Below, piece by piece: positions 42,524 to 54,459 of a stretch of 64,000 bases of DNA. Below the pieces are notes generated by a model. The model had not been told where the DNA came from. It ran no database searches and worked only from the letters and a program-made list of their open reading frames with translations. Origin of the DNA: Cladorhizidae sp. MBARI D1340-BT2 (Eukaryota; Porifera; Demospongiae; Poecilosclerida; Cladorhizidae); assembly GCA_028752905.1 (NCBI GenBank), contig JAQNBH010000014.1:20090490-20154489 (forward strand), written 5' to 3'. A program made the position numbers and the translations under genes. The first letter of the stretch is position 1. Each line of letters begins with the position of its first letter.

Positions 42524-45500
42524 GCACCTCTACGTAGGGTAGCTTCCCGCGTAGTTGTACACATAGCTCCTAAAGGTCCAGATAAAGAAAGGGGAGCTCC
42601 CAACCTGCAAGGGATGCATTGGGGAAAAGGGTGAGGGCCTCAAGAGTTTGTGTGTCTCCTCCCGGCCGAGACGGCAGTCCTAAGCCTAGTGGCACTACAG
42701 GAGGTAGGGTGAGCAGGTGCAAGCCGAGCTGCTCAACTAGTCCAGCGTATCCAATGGACACCTCAGTTGGACGCTTCGCTGCAAGACATTATTAATGAGG
42801 TTGGGCCCATGTCATCGGGAGCCCCTGAAAAGAGACTCTCCCTGTGGAGAGAGCGCCACCACGAGTTAAACACGACGGTTGGTGCGATTGCTGCGCGGGT
42901 TACAAAGATTCTGAAGAGACAGAAGGCAGAGCCAATAGACCCTCCGCCCCAGGCTGGGTCCGGGTACACGGAGAGAGTTTCGGCACGAGTACCATCAGCT
43001 CCGATGAGGCCTTCTGTCACTGATGTAACAGCCGCCGATGAGCGGGAAGAACAGAGCTTGAGTGTCGTTTGTGATGATGAGTCAGTTGGTGATCTTAGAT
43101 GAGAGCTCCGAACCAAGTTCGAGAATCAGACTGGGAGACGGGATGAAGGCAGTTTTAATATCGTTGAAGGATGCTCTGCAAGGGTATCTGGAAGAACAGT
43201 CCCATAGTGCGAAAGGTTGACAAGGGAATGATGAGAGTGTGGCTAGATGGCGAAAACAGCTCCTGGCGACTCAACTGTCTAGTTTATGCAGGTTCATTTG
43301 TGGTCTGCCGGAAGTCCCAGAAGGCTCGGCCAGAGAGAGTGGGAATCCCTCTGGGGCAGACTAGTATGACAATCAAAACTGCTAGAGACAACGAACTCAG
43401 AAAGCTGATCGTTTGGCTTATCTGCGAGGTCACTAGATGCTCACTCATGCGACGATCCATCATCCATCATGAGACAGAAGAGACTGGCGGTGCGGCTAAG
43501 GAAGATGTTCGGTAATAAGACCTTACCTGAATTGAGGGCCTTGTTGGAGAACCGTAAAGGTTTGTTGAATGTCAAGGCCATACAGCTTAGACGCATGAAG
43601 AACAAGGAAAAGGAACGAGGTGAGAGACTGCAGTACCAACCGCACGGCCCTCGTAGTCTCATGGCTGGTGGGAGCAGCGTCGGTCCGAGTAGGAGGCCGA
43701 ACGAGTCGGAAGTGAAGAACTTTTGGAACAGAGTTCTCGGTAGGAAGTGTGAATTTGATCTGAAAGATAGTTCAGTATCGCGCTGGATCAAGAGCTTCAG
43801 TGATGTTACTAATGACCAAGACCTTTCTAAGTGTGTAAATGAAGCTACCTGGAGTAATGTCGTAGGAAAGGCACGTCCGTGGAAGGCAGCAGGCCCAGAT
43901 TTTATCTCGGCCTTTTGGTGGAAGTCCTTCCCCACGGCAGCGTCGGGACTGTATGAGTTAGTGAGCGAGGTGATACTTAGGGAAAAGGAGATCCCCGACT
44001 GGATGATATCGGGTTGAACAGTCCTGGTGCGCAAGGATGGTTGCCAGGGGAAGCCGAGCCAGTATCGGCCCATCACTTGTTTGAATAAGAGTTACAAACT
44101 TTTAACTGGCTTGCTGACGCGGATTATCGAGAATCACGTCTATGAGAAACTGCTCCTTCCGATCGAGCAGAAAGCCCTGCGAAAAGGCAGTCGAGAATGT
44201 ACTGATCGATGCGGACTCCATGATCGTGCAGGAAGCGACTCATAAGAGGGGCAACCTGGCTGTGGCATGGATAGACTACCAAAAAGCATATGATAAGAGT
44301 GCCCCACGGTTGGCTATTGAGGCCATCAATCACCCAAAGCACCCGTACGAGTGCTTGCCAACGTGATTTCGAAGTTGAAATCCGTATTCAGCTTGGGATC
44401 GGGACGGGACGCGGTTCGGGTCCCAATGGTATTTAAGAGGAGACTTTTTCAGGGGGACTCCTTGTCACCTTTGCTTTTTCCCCACTGTATTGCACCTGTG
44501 TTACACGCGTTGAAGAAGCAGTAAGAAGTTGGGAGTGCTGGTCTTAGGGCTCAAATTTCCCATCTCTTTTTCATGGATGACTTGAAGGTGTATGCAGAGG
44601 AACCGAGAGACTTGGAGGGGTTGATACGTAAAGTGGAAACAGTGTCTAGGGCGGTGGGAATGGAGTTTGGACTGAGAAAGTGTGCTGTGGCAGAAATAAG
44701 AAGATGACGTCTTGTCAATGCAAGAGATATACTCCTGCCTGATGGTAGAGATATAAGGGCACTCACTTTAGGTAACACGTACAAGTACCTTGGTGTCGAG
44801 CAGTCATTGAAACCGACCGACGTAAGATCAAGTAGAGACTGGCGATGACGTATTGCAAACGATTGCGCAGGATCTGGGAATCCTGCCGTAACTCAAAGTC
44901 AAAGGTGCAAGCAACGAATGGGTGGGCAGTTTCTTTGTACCAATATTTTTTTGGCACAATCAAGTGGACAAAGAGCGATTTGATCCAGCTTGATCACCTA
45001 ATGCGGAAAATCCTTACGCATAATAAGTGTCATCACGCCAACGCATAGCATCGTTGGAGAGGCTCTACCTTCCCAGCCGAGGTTTAATCGGTCTACAGAA
45101 CTGTTGGGAGAGGGAGGTTGTCTCGACGGCGGTGTATCTGGCTACTGCCAAGGATCTGCATTGCAAGGGAGTGTTTCAACACCAGTTGCTCCTCGAGGGT
45201 GAGTCAAGTTGAAACTTCTTGCATGCAGCGCAGGAGGTTCTAGAAAGATATCAGGTGCCCATTTCTATCAGAAGAGACGGAGCTGTGCTAGATGGGATGC
45301 TCAATGTCACCACAAAGAGCGTCCCAAATGGTGCGGGCGGCTTTGCAACTGCAGACTTGTGGCGGAAACTTATTCACGGAGTGTATTCCAAACAGTGGCA
45401 CCTGAAAGATATGGACGCACTAGCCACACACTCCTGGATCAAAAATGGAAGATTTCGTGCCGAGACCGAAGCACTGATTGTAGCGGCACAAGACTGCGTG

Positions 45501-46105
45501 CTCTACACCAAAGCATATCTACGACGGGTGCTCAAAGAAAAGATTTCCGAGGAATGCCGACTCTGCAGGAAGAGCCAGAAACAATTGGTCATCTGCTCGC
45601 CGGGTGCACCGAACTGAACTGGCATGACGGAGTTCTTTATCAAGTGTTGCGGGCGCTTTGCAAAAAGTTGAACATGACCTTGTCAGACTCTCTCATGTGG
45701 CTGGGCCGGAGGCTGGAACGGTGTAGGGGTGCTAGAAAATGCTGAAGGAAAACTGACAGTAGATATCAGTCTGCCTACTGATCGCAGCTTCAGCGAAAGG
45801 CGGCCAGACTTAGTGTTATCATTCCGGGAAACCCGGCGCATCATGATTTTTGAAGTGGCATGTGCCTGGGAACCTCTTATTGTGGAAAGGGAGCAGGAGA
45901 AGAAGAGGAAGTACCGAGAGCTGGCTACCGACCTAGCCACCGCGTGTCTGGGTTACCGGGTCACTGTCATATTTTTAGTGATCGGCGATCTGGAGAGAGT
46001 GGGCATTTTCACTTCAGAACTAGCACGAACAGGGATTTTCACGTCACAGGAGATTTCCAACTTGGTCCGTGAATGTCAGTTCGAGGTCTTGACGAGTGCA
46101 GTGTG
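42436..46105 (+). mobile_element. Family A non-LTR retrotransposon, copy 2 (dead)
   Basis: It has the terminal ribozyme, a 5' leader to about 42760, and a broken ORF. Recognisable parts are AAGPDFISAFWW (43894), YRPITCLNKSYKLL (44070), FQGDSLSPLLF (44449), FFMDDLKVYAEEP (44570), the CRLC knuckle start (45560), and an endonuclease that is intact in sequence (RPDLVLSFRETRRIMIFEVA near 45800, then RKYRELATDLA) ending at a TGA near 46105. Stops include 44015-44017 (SG-stop-TVLV), KKQ-stop near 44522 and RR-stop-R near 44704, plus many frameshifts. The 3' end is joined to rDNA spacer without the terminal part seen in copy 1. Confidence 0.85.
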
Positions 46106-46810
46106 AATCATACAGAGATAACTAAACCTCTGACAAGCAAGAGCTTTCAGCTGTGCTCAAAACTCCTAGTGTTGATTATATACCCTTTGACTGGAAAGCC
46201 TTTTTTTTTTTAACCCAGAGCATAAATGTCCTAGTGCGTAAAACTCCTACTGACAAAATTTCACATGAAAATTCCAGGACTTGAAACTTGTTTTCTTCTT
46301 TTTTTTAATATACCTTGCCCTTTACCATTCCGAGTCCCTTACCTGATGCGTAAAACTCCAGTGCGTAAAGCTTTTGACATGCAAGAGCTTTCCCCAGTGC
46401 GTAAAACTCTTGGAGTATATATAAAGGGGTTTTTTCCTTCTTTTTTTTTTTCCTTCTCATTTTTCCTTCTCAATTTTCCTTCTTTTTTTCCCTTCTTTTT
46501 TTTACTTCTTTTCTTTTCTTCTTTTCCCCCTTCTTTTATTTCCTTCTTTTTTCCCCTTTTCTTTCCCTTTTTCCCCCTTCCTTTCTTTCTTCCTTGCACT
46601 GCCTACGAACTTGTCGAATAGCCAGAGAAAATGCTGCTTTGAGTCTACCAGCGACCACTGTTTTTTTGCCAGCGCACCCCTCTCGCCGAAATGTTGCAGA
46701 CTTTTGGGGGTTATTTTGGCGAGGACAGAGCCCGTATGGCCCAAAGTAAAAGGGGGGAAAGGGAGAGGGAAAAAATGGAAAGGGGGGAAAAGATCTTTAG
46801 GACCATGAAG
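46106..46810. repeat. rDNA spacer between element copy 2 and 28S
   Basis: Starts with the CTCTGACAAGCAAGAGCTTT block (compare 8064 and 52495). It then has one TATA-containing unit (46345-46430: GTGCGTAAAACTC, GGAGTATATATAAAGG), a long pyrimidine tract, and the CACTGCCTACGAACTTGTCG block at about 46597. It matches 52486-53400, so it is part of the duplicated unit. Confidence 0.7.
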
Positions 46811-47192
46811 GCTTAATCTCAGTGGATCATAGCAGCAAGGCTACTCAACAACTTACAATACTCCGTCCTATTCAAGTCGTCTGCAAGGGATCTTGCCGCA
46901 GAAATCGCCAAGTTGGATCACGCCGGCAGCACGAGAACTTTTACGTCCCACAGGCAACCTGCACAGTCGATCCAGGCAACCTCCCGAGAGGGGCTCCTAA
47001 GGCTACTCGCCTGCAACTCCTGGGGATATACGTCGTCGCCTTCTAGCATGGATTCTGACTTAGAGTCGTTCAGTCACAATCTAGCAGATGGTAGCTTCGC
47101 ACCATTGGCTGTTCAGCCAAGTACAAATGCCAAATGTCTGAATCAACGGTTCCTCTCGTACTGAGTTGAATTATATTGAAATGACACTTCAT

Positions 47193-47232
<40 letters not shown>

Positions 47233-47350
47233 AAGCTCACGTCACCTGTTAGCGGGTGAACAATCCGATATGTGGTGAATTCTGCCACACAATAATAGGA
47301 AGAGCCGACCTCGAAGGATTAAAAAGCAATGTCACTATGAACGCTTGGCT

Positions 47351-47388
<38 letters not shown>

Positions 47389-47879
47389 GCTCTAGCCTAA
47401 AACTCTTAGAGACTAAAGGATCGATAGGCCATGCTTTCACAGTTTGTATTCATACTGTCAAGCAAGCTTTTACCCTTTTGTTCCACATGAGATTTCCGTT
47501 CTCACTGAGCTTGCCTTAGGACACCTGCGTAATCGTTTGACAGATGTGCCACCCCATCCAAACTCACCACCTGACACTGTCTTTGACTCGTATTGGCCCT
47601 CGGAGAGGACCTTAAATCCAGAAGGTGGGCCGCAAGACCCAGCGCCGCCACATCGTATAAGTAAAGAAACGATGAAAGTAGTGGTATTTCACCGGTGCCG
47701 AAGCTCCCACCTATTCTACATCTCTCATGTCTCTTCACAAATCCGGACTAGAGTCAAGCTCAACAGGGTCTTATTTCCCTGCAGATTCTGCCAAGCCCGT
47801 CCCCCTGGGCTGTAGTTTCGCTAGATAGTAGATGGGTACAGTGGGAATCTCGTTAATCCATTAATGCGCGTTAATAATG

Positions 47880-47912
<33 letters not shown>

Positions 47913-48760
47913 AATAGTTACTCCCGCCGTTTACCCGCGCTTGGTTGAATTTCTTCACTTTGACATTCAGAGCAGTGGGCAGAAATCACATTGCGTCAAC
48001 ACCGCTAACCAGCCATCGCAATGCTCTGTTTTAATTAAACAGTCGGATTCCCCTTGTCCATTCCAGTTAGTAAGTTGGCTGTTAGTCTCTCTTCAGTCTT
48101 CCAAGTTCTCGTTTGAATATTTGCTACTACCACCAAGATCTGCACCAGGGGCGCCTTCACCAAGGCTCACGCCAGAGGCTGCAAGGCACTCCCGCGCCCT
48201 CCTACACATCGAGTCAAGCTCCTCGACCAGACAGCCGGGTATGGGTATGACACTCGAGCGCCATCCATTTTCAGGGCTAGTTGATTTGGCAGGTGAGTTG
48301 TTACACACTCCTTGGCGGATTCCGACTTCCATGGCCAACATCCTGCTGTCTATATCAACCAACACCTTTCATGGGATCTGATGAGTGTTGATTCAGGCAC
48401 GTTAACCCGGCTTTTGGTTCATCCCACATCGCCAGTTCTGCTTACCGAAAATGACCCACTAGGAACCTCGGCATTCCGCGTCCGACTTCAGCCGAGCAAG
48501 CCGGACTTGTTACCCATTTAAAGTTTGAGAATAGGTTGAGGCCGTTTCAGCCCCAAGACCTCTAATCATTCGCTTTACCTGATAAAACTGCACCGGGCTC
48601 CAGCTATCCGGAGGGAAACTTCGGAGGGTACCAGCTACTAGATGGTTCGATTAGTCTTCCGCCCCTGCAACGAAATTTGACGATCGATGTGCACGTAAGA
48701 ATCGCTGTGAGCTTCCACCAGAGTTTCATCTGGCTTCGCCCTATTCAGGCATAGTTCACT
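46811..48760 (-). rRNA. 28S rRNA gene, antisense, long segment
   Basis: Nearly 2 kb of continuous 28S antisense from the 3' end (GGCTTAATCTCAGTGGATCA) to GGCATAGTTCACT. It includes the complement of the sarcin-ricin loop (CGGTTCCTCTCGTACT at about 47147). It contains small deletions relative to the other copies, and an internal segment seems missing between the equivalents of the pieces near 46895. It is fused to 18S sense at 48762. Confidence 0.85.
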
Positions 48761-48761
48761 T

Positions 48762-48808
48762 GGAGAGAAGCTGGCCAAACTGTGCTATTTAGAGGAAGTA
48801 AAAGTCGT
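48762..48808 (+). rRNA. 18S rRNA 3' tip fragment, sense
   Basis: Same 47-bp fragment as at 42389-42435, ending AAGTAAAAGTCGT at the element boundary. Confidence 0.85.
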
Positions 48809-48896
48809 CCCTTGGTATTTAGTTCTGCCTCACCGTTGACCCTGGGGTGAACAGGAGGGGTGTACATTCGTCTGCACTTCTGGCCAAGTAAGAACT
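48809..48896 (+). ncRNA. HDV-like ribozyme, family A copy 3 (mutated)
   Basis: Same 88-nt layout as 42436-42523. Changes CCCTTGG in P1 and GAC for GGC in P3, plus GTGTACA in P4, create mismatches. P2 (AGTTCT/AGAACT) and J4/2 (GGCCAAGTA) are unchanged. Probably inactive or weak. Confidence 0.65.
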
Positions 48897-51800
48897 GCAC
48901 CTCTACGTAGGGTAGCTTCCCGCGTAGTTGTACACATAGCTCCTAAAGGTCCAGATAAAGAAAGGGGAGCTCCCACACTGCAAGGGATGCATTGGGGAAA
49001 AGGGTGAGGGCCTCAAGAGTTTGTGTGTCTCTTCCAGGCCGTGACGGCAGTCCTATGCCTAGTGGCACTACAGGAGGTAGGGTGAGCAGGTGCAAGACAA
49101 GCTGCTCAACTAGTCCAGCGTATCCAATGGACACCTCAGTTGGACGCTTCGCTGCAAGACATTATTAATGAGGTTGGGCCCATGTCATCGGGAGCCCCAG
49201 AAAAGAGACTCTCCCTGTGGAGAGAGCGCCACCACGAGTTAAACACGACGGTTGGTGCGATTGCTGCGCGGGTTACAAAGATTCTGAAGAGACAGAAGGC
49301 AGAGCCAATAGAGCCTCTGCCCCAGGCTGGGTCCGGGTACACGGAGAGAGTTTCGGCACGAGTACCATCAGCTCCGATGAGGCCTTCTGTCACTGATGTA
49401 ACAGCTGCCGATGAGCGGGAAGAACAGAGCTTGAGTGTCGTTGAGTCAGTTGGTGATCTTAGATGAGAGCTCCGAACCAAGTTCGAGAATCAGACTGGGG
49501 GACGGGATGAAGGCAGTTTTGAATATCGTTGAAGGATGCTCTGCAAGGGTATCTGGAAGAACAGTCCCATAGTGCGAAAGGTTGACAAGGGAATGATGAG
49601 AGTGTGGCTAGATGGCGAAAACAGCTCCTGGCGACTCAACTGTCTAGTTTATGCAGGTTGATTTGTGGTCTGCCGGAAGTCCCGGAAGGCTCGGCCAGAG
49701 AGTGGGAATCCCTCTGGGGCAGACTAGTATGACAATCAAAATTGCTAGAGACAACGAACTCAGAAAGCTGATCGTTTGGCTTATCTGCGAGGTCACTAGA
49801 TGCTCACTCATGCGACGATCCATCATGAGACAGAAGAGACTGGCGGTGTGGCTAAGGAAGATGTTCGGTAATAAGACCTTACCTGAATTGAGGGCCTTGT
49901 TGGAGAACCGTAAAGGTTTGTTGAATGTCAAGGCCATACAGCTTAGACGCATGAAGGACAAGGAAAAGGAACGAGTTGAGAGACTGTAGTACCAACCGCA
50001 CGGCCCTCGTAGTCTCATGGCTGGTGGGAGCAGCGTCGGTCCGAGTAGGAGGCCGAACGAGTCGGAAGTGAAGAACTTTTGGAACAGACTTCTCGGTAGG
50101 AACCGTGAATTTGATCTGAAAGATAGTTCAGTATCACGCTGGATCAAGAGCTTCAGTGATGTTACTAATGACCAAGACCTTTCTAAGTGTGTAAATGAAG
50201 CTACCTGGAGTAATGTCGTAGGAAAGGCACGTCCGTGGAAGGCAGCAGGCCCAGATTTTATCTCGGCCTTTTGGTGGAAGTCCTTCCCCACGGCAGCGTC
50301 GGGACTGTATGAGTTAGTGAGCGAGGTGATACTTAAGGAAAAGGAGATCCCCGACTGGATGATATCGGGTTGAACAGTCCTGGTGCGCAAGGATGGTTGC
50401 CAGGGGAAGCCTAGCCAGTATCGGCCCATCACTTGTTTGAATAAGAGTTACAAACTTTTAACTAGCTTGCTGACGCGGATTCTCGAGAATCACGTCTATG
50501 AGAAACTGCTCCTTCCGATCGAGCAGAAAGCCCTGCGAAAAGGCAGTCGAGAATGTACTGATCGATGCGGACTCCATGATCGTGCAGGAAGCGACTCGCA
50601 AGAGGGGCAACCTGGCTGTGGCATGGATAGACTACCAAAAAGCATATGATAGAGTGCCCCACGGTTGGCTATTGAGGCCATCAATCACCCAAAGCACCCA
50701 TACGAGTGCTTGCCAACGTGATTTCAAAGTTGAAATCCGTATTCAGCTTGGGATCGGGACAGGACGCGGTTCGGGTCCCAATGGTATTTAAGAGGAGACT
50801 TTTTCAGGGGGACTCCTTGTCACCTTTGCAATTTCCCCACTGTATTGCACCTGTGTTACACGCGTTGAAGAAGCAGTAAGAAGTTGGGAGTGTTGGTCTT
50901 AGGGCTCAAATTTCCCATCTCTTTTTCATGGATGACTTGAAGGTGTATGCAGAGGAACCGAGAGACTTGGAGAGGTTGATACGTAAAGTGGTAACAGTGT
51001 CTAGGGCGGTGGGAATGGAGTTCGGACTGAGAAAGTGTGCTGTGGCAGAAATAAGAAGATGACGTCTTGTCAATGCAAGAGATATACTCCTGCCTGATGG
51101 TAGAGATATAAGGGCACTCACTTTAGGTAACACGTACAAGTACCTTGGTGTCGAGCAGTCATTGAAACCGACCGACGTAAGATCAAGGAGAGACTGGCGA
51201 TGACGTATTGCAAACGATTGCGCAGGATCTGGGAATCCCGCCGTAACTCAAAGTCAAAGGTGCAAGCAACGAATGGGTGGGCAGTTTCTTTGTACCGATA
51301 TTTTTTTGGCACAATCAAGTGGACAAAGAGCGATTTGATCCAGCTTGATCGCCTAATGCGGAAAATCCTTACGCAGAATAAGTGTCATCACGCCAACACA
51401 TAGCATCGTTGGAGAGGCTCTACCTTCCCAGGGGGGCTGGGGGCCGAGGTCTAATCGGTCTACAGAACTGTTGGGAGAGGGAGGTTGTCTCGACGGCGGT
51501 GTATCTGGCTACTTCCAAGGATCTGCATTGCAAGGGAGTGTTTCGACACCAGTTGCTCCTCGAGGGCGAGTCGAGTTGGAACTTCTTCCATGCAGCGCAG
51601 GAGGTCCTAGAAAGATATCAGGTGCCCATTTCGATCAGAAGAGACAGAGCTGTGCTAGATGGGATGCTCAATGTCACCACAAAGAGCGTCCCAAATGGTG
51701 CGGGCGGCTTTGCAACAGCACACTTGTGGCGGAAACTTATTCACGGAGTGTATTCCAAACAGTGGCACCTGAAAGATATGGACGCACTAGCCACACACTC

Positions 51801-52472
51801 CTGGATCAAAAATGGAAGATTTCGTGCCGAGACCGAAGCACTGATTGTAGCGGCACAAGACAGCGTGCTCTACATCAAGGCATATCTACGACGGGTACTC
51901 GAAAGAAAAGATTTCCGAGGAATGCCGGCTCTGCAGGAAAGAGCCGGAAACAATTGGTCATCTGCTTGACGGTGCACCATACTTAACTGGCATGACGGAG
52001 TTCTTTATCAAGTGTTGCGGGCGCTTTGCAAAAAGTTGAACATGACCTTGTCAGACTCTATCATGTGGAGGGCCGGAGGCTGGAACGGTGTAGGGGTGCT
52101 AGAAAATGCTGAAGGAAAACTGACAGTAGATATCAGTCTGCCTACTGATCGCAGCATCAGCGAAAGGCGGGCAGACTTAGTGTTATCATTCCGGGAAACC
52201 CGGCGCATCATGATTTTTGAAGTGGCATGTGCCTGGGAATCTCTTATTGTGGAAAGGGAGCAGGAGAAGCAGAGGAAGTACCGAGAGCTGGCTACCGACC
52301 TGGCCACCGCGTGTCTGGGTTACCGGGTCACTGCCATATTTTTAGTGATCGGCGATCTGGGGACAGTGGGCATTTTCACTTCAGAACTAGCACGAACAGG
52401 GATTTTCACGTCACAGGAGATTTCCAACTTGGTCCGTGAATGTCAGTTCGAGGTCTTGACGAGTGCAGTGTG
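48809..52472 (+). mobile_element. Family A non-LTR retrotransposon, copy 3 (dead)
   Basis: Very similar to copy 2 throughout and sharing its stop codons (TGA at 50371-50373, KKQ-stop near 50876, RR-stop-R near 51059). It also has its own changes, such as a deletion near 49441 and a stop at 49987-49989. The endonuclease end is open (52012-52473: RADLVLSFRETRRIMIFEVA, then RKYRELATDLA) where copy 1 is truncated. The zinc knuckle region near 51920 reads CRLCRKEPE across a frameshift. Confidence 0.85.
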
Positions 52473-53399
52473 AATCATACAGGGATAACTAAACCTCTGA
52501 CAAGCAAGAGCTTTCAGCTGTGCTCAAACTCCTAGTGTTGATTATATACCCTTGGACTGGAAAGCCTTTTTTTTTTTACCCAGTGCGTAAAACTCCTACT
52601 GGGAAAAAACTCCTACTGACAAAATTTCTCATGAAAATTCCTGGACTTGAAACTTTTTCCCTTATACCTTGCCCTTCGCCCTTACCGAGTCATGCGTAAA
52701 ACTCCAGTGCGTAAAGCTTTCGACTAGCAAGAGCTTTCCCCAGTGCGTAAAACTCTTCGAGTATATATAAAGGGTTTTTTCTTCTTTTTTTCTCCTTCTC
52801 ATTTTTCATTTTTTCATTTTTCCCTTCTTTTTTAAAATTTTCTCTTTTTTTAACTTCTTTTCTTTTCTTCTTTTTTCCCTTCTTTTTTCCCCCTTGTTTT
52901 CTTCTCACTCCTTTTTTTATTCTATTTTCCCCTTCTTTCATTTTTTCCCCTTCTTTCTTTATCTTCTTTTTTTCCCCTTGTTTTCTTTTCTTGTTTTTTC
53001 CCCTTTTTTCTTCTTCTTCCTTTTCTTCTTTTCCCCCCTTCTTTTCTTGTCTTCTTTTCCCCCCTTCTTTTATTTCCCTCTTTTTTCACCTTTTTCCCCC
53101 CCTTTTCTTTCCCTTGTTTTCCCTTTCCCCCCCCCCCCCCCTTCCTTTCTTTCTTCCTTTCTTTCTTCCTTGCACTGCCTACGAACTTGTCGAATAGCCA
53201 GAGAAAATGCTGCTTTGAGTCTACCAGCGACCACTGTTTTTTTCACAGCTCTTCTTTTCCACCCCTCTCGCCGAAATGTTGCAGACTTTGGGGGGGTATT
53301 TTGGCGAGGACAGAGCCTGTATGGCCCAAATAAAAAGGGGGGGAAAGGGGGAGGAAAAAAATTGAAAGAAGAGGGAAAAAATATCTTTAGGACCATGAA
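52473..53399. repeat. rDNA spacer copy with long pyrimidine tract
   Basis: Counterpart of 46106-46810 with the CTCTGACAAGCAAGAGCTTT block, one TATA-containing unit (52690-52772), a roughly 400-bp T/C tract (52780-53170) and the CACTGCCTACGAACTTGTCG block at 53172. The long open frames in the T/C tract are compositional. Confidence 0.7.
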
Positions 53400-53785
53400 G
53401 GCTAATCTCAGTTGATCGTAGCAGCAAGGCTACTCAACCACTTACAATACCCCGTCCTATTCAAGTCGTCTGCAAGGGATCTAGCCCCAGAAATCGCCAA
53501 GTTGGATCACGCCGGCAGCACAACGAGACCTTTTACGTCCCACAGACAACCCGCGCAGTCGATCCAGGCAACCTCCTGAGAGGGGCTCCTAAGGCTACTC
53601 GCCTGCAACTCCTGGGGATATACGTCGTCGCCTTCTAGCGTGGATTCTGACTTAGAGCCGTTCAGTCATAATCGAGCGGATGGTAGCTTCACACCATTGG
53701 CTGTTCAGCCAAGTGCAAATGCCAAATGTCTGAATCGACGGTTCCTCTCGTACTGAGTTGAATTACTATTGCAACGACACTTCAT

Positions 53786-53840
<55 letters not shown>

Positions 53841-54075
53841 GTTAGCGGGTGAACAATCCGATACGTGGTGAATTCTGCTTCACAATAATAGGAAGAGCCG
53901 ACCTCGAAGGATTAAAAAGCAACGTCGCTATGAACGCTCACGTTCCCTGTTAGCGGGTGAACAATCCGATACGTGGTGAATTCTGCTTCACAATAATAGG
54001 AAGAGCCGACCTCGAAGGATTAAAAAGCAACGTCGCTATGAACGCTTGGCTGTCACAACCCAGTTATCCCTGTGC
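53400..54075 (-). rRNA. 28S rRNA 3' segment, antisense, with internal duplication
   Basis: 28S antisense from GCTAATCTCAGTTGATCG to CCCAGTTATCCCTGTG, where unrelated sequence begins. It contains a 108-bp direct duplication (53828-53935 and 53936-54043). The uninterrupted GGATCTAGCCCC (53477) and CACGCCGGCAGCAC (53508) here are the empty-site references for the two transposons inserted at 8858 and 58246. Confidence 0.85.
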
Positions 54076-54459
54076 GAGCACTATCAAGACGTTCAAAACC
54101 AGTGTGCATCCATGAGCAGGTAACAGCTGGATATGGCAATCCTCGGGCAAATAATGGCAAATATTTATGATGAGGACATGGTAGGGAAGAGATCGGACCA
54201 TGTGATAGTATATACCACGGCAGAAGTCTAGGTTGGCCTATTTCACAATGGTATGCGCATCTGCAAAGTCACCTTTCTGATGCTGCATGATGTTAGTAAA
54301 TACAAGGTCCCTGATGCTGCATGATGTTAGTAAATACAAGGTCACACGAGTACCGTGCAAAAATAATATCACAACAATTTTTACCTGAACTCTCCAGGAA
54401 CTGATAGATTTAAGGACTGAAAGCGCACTACATTGCTGTGGGACTGACAACTAGACAAC
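54076..54459. other. Short non-coding stretch with a 33-bp direct duplication
   Basis: TGATGCTGCATGATGTTAGT is part of a 33-bp unit repeated in tandem at about 54279-54345. Nothing else recognised. Confidence 0.5.

Noticed and set aside
52894..53415. 173-codon phenylalanine-rich frame
   Set aside because: It is the pyrimidine tract of the rDNA spacer.
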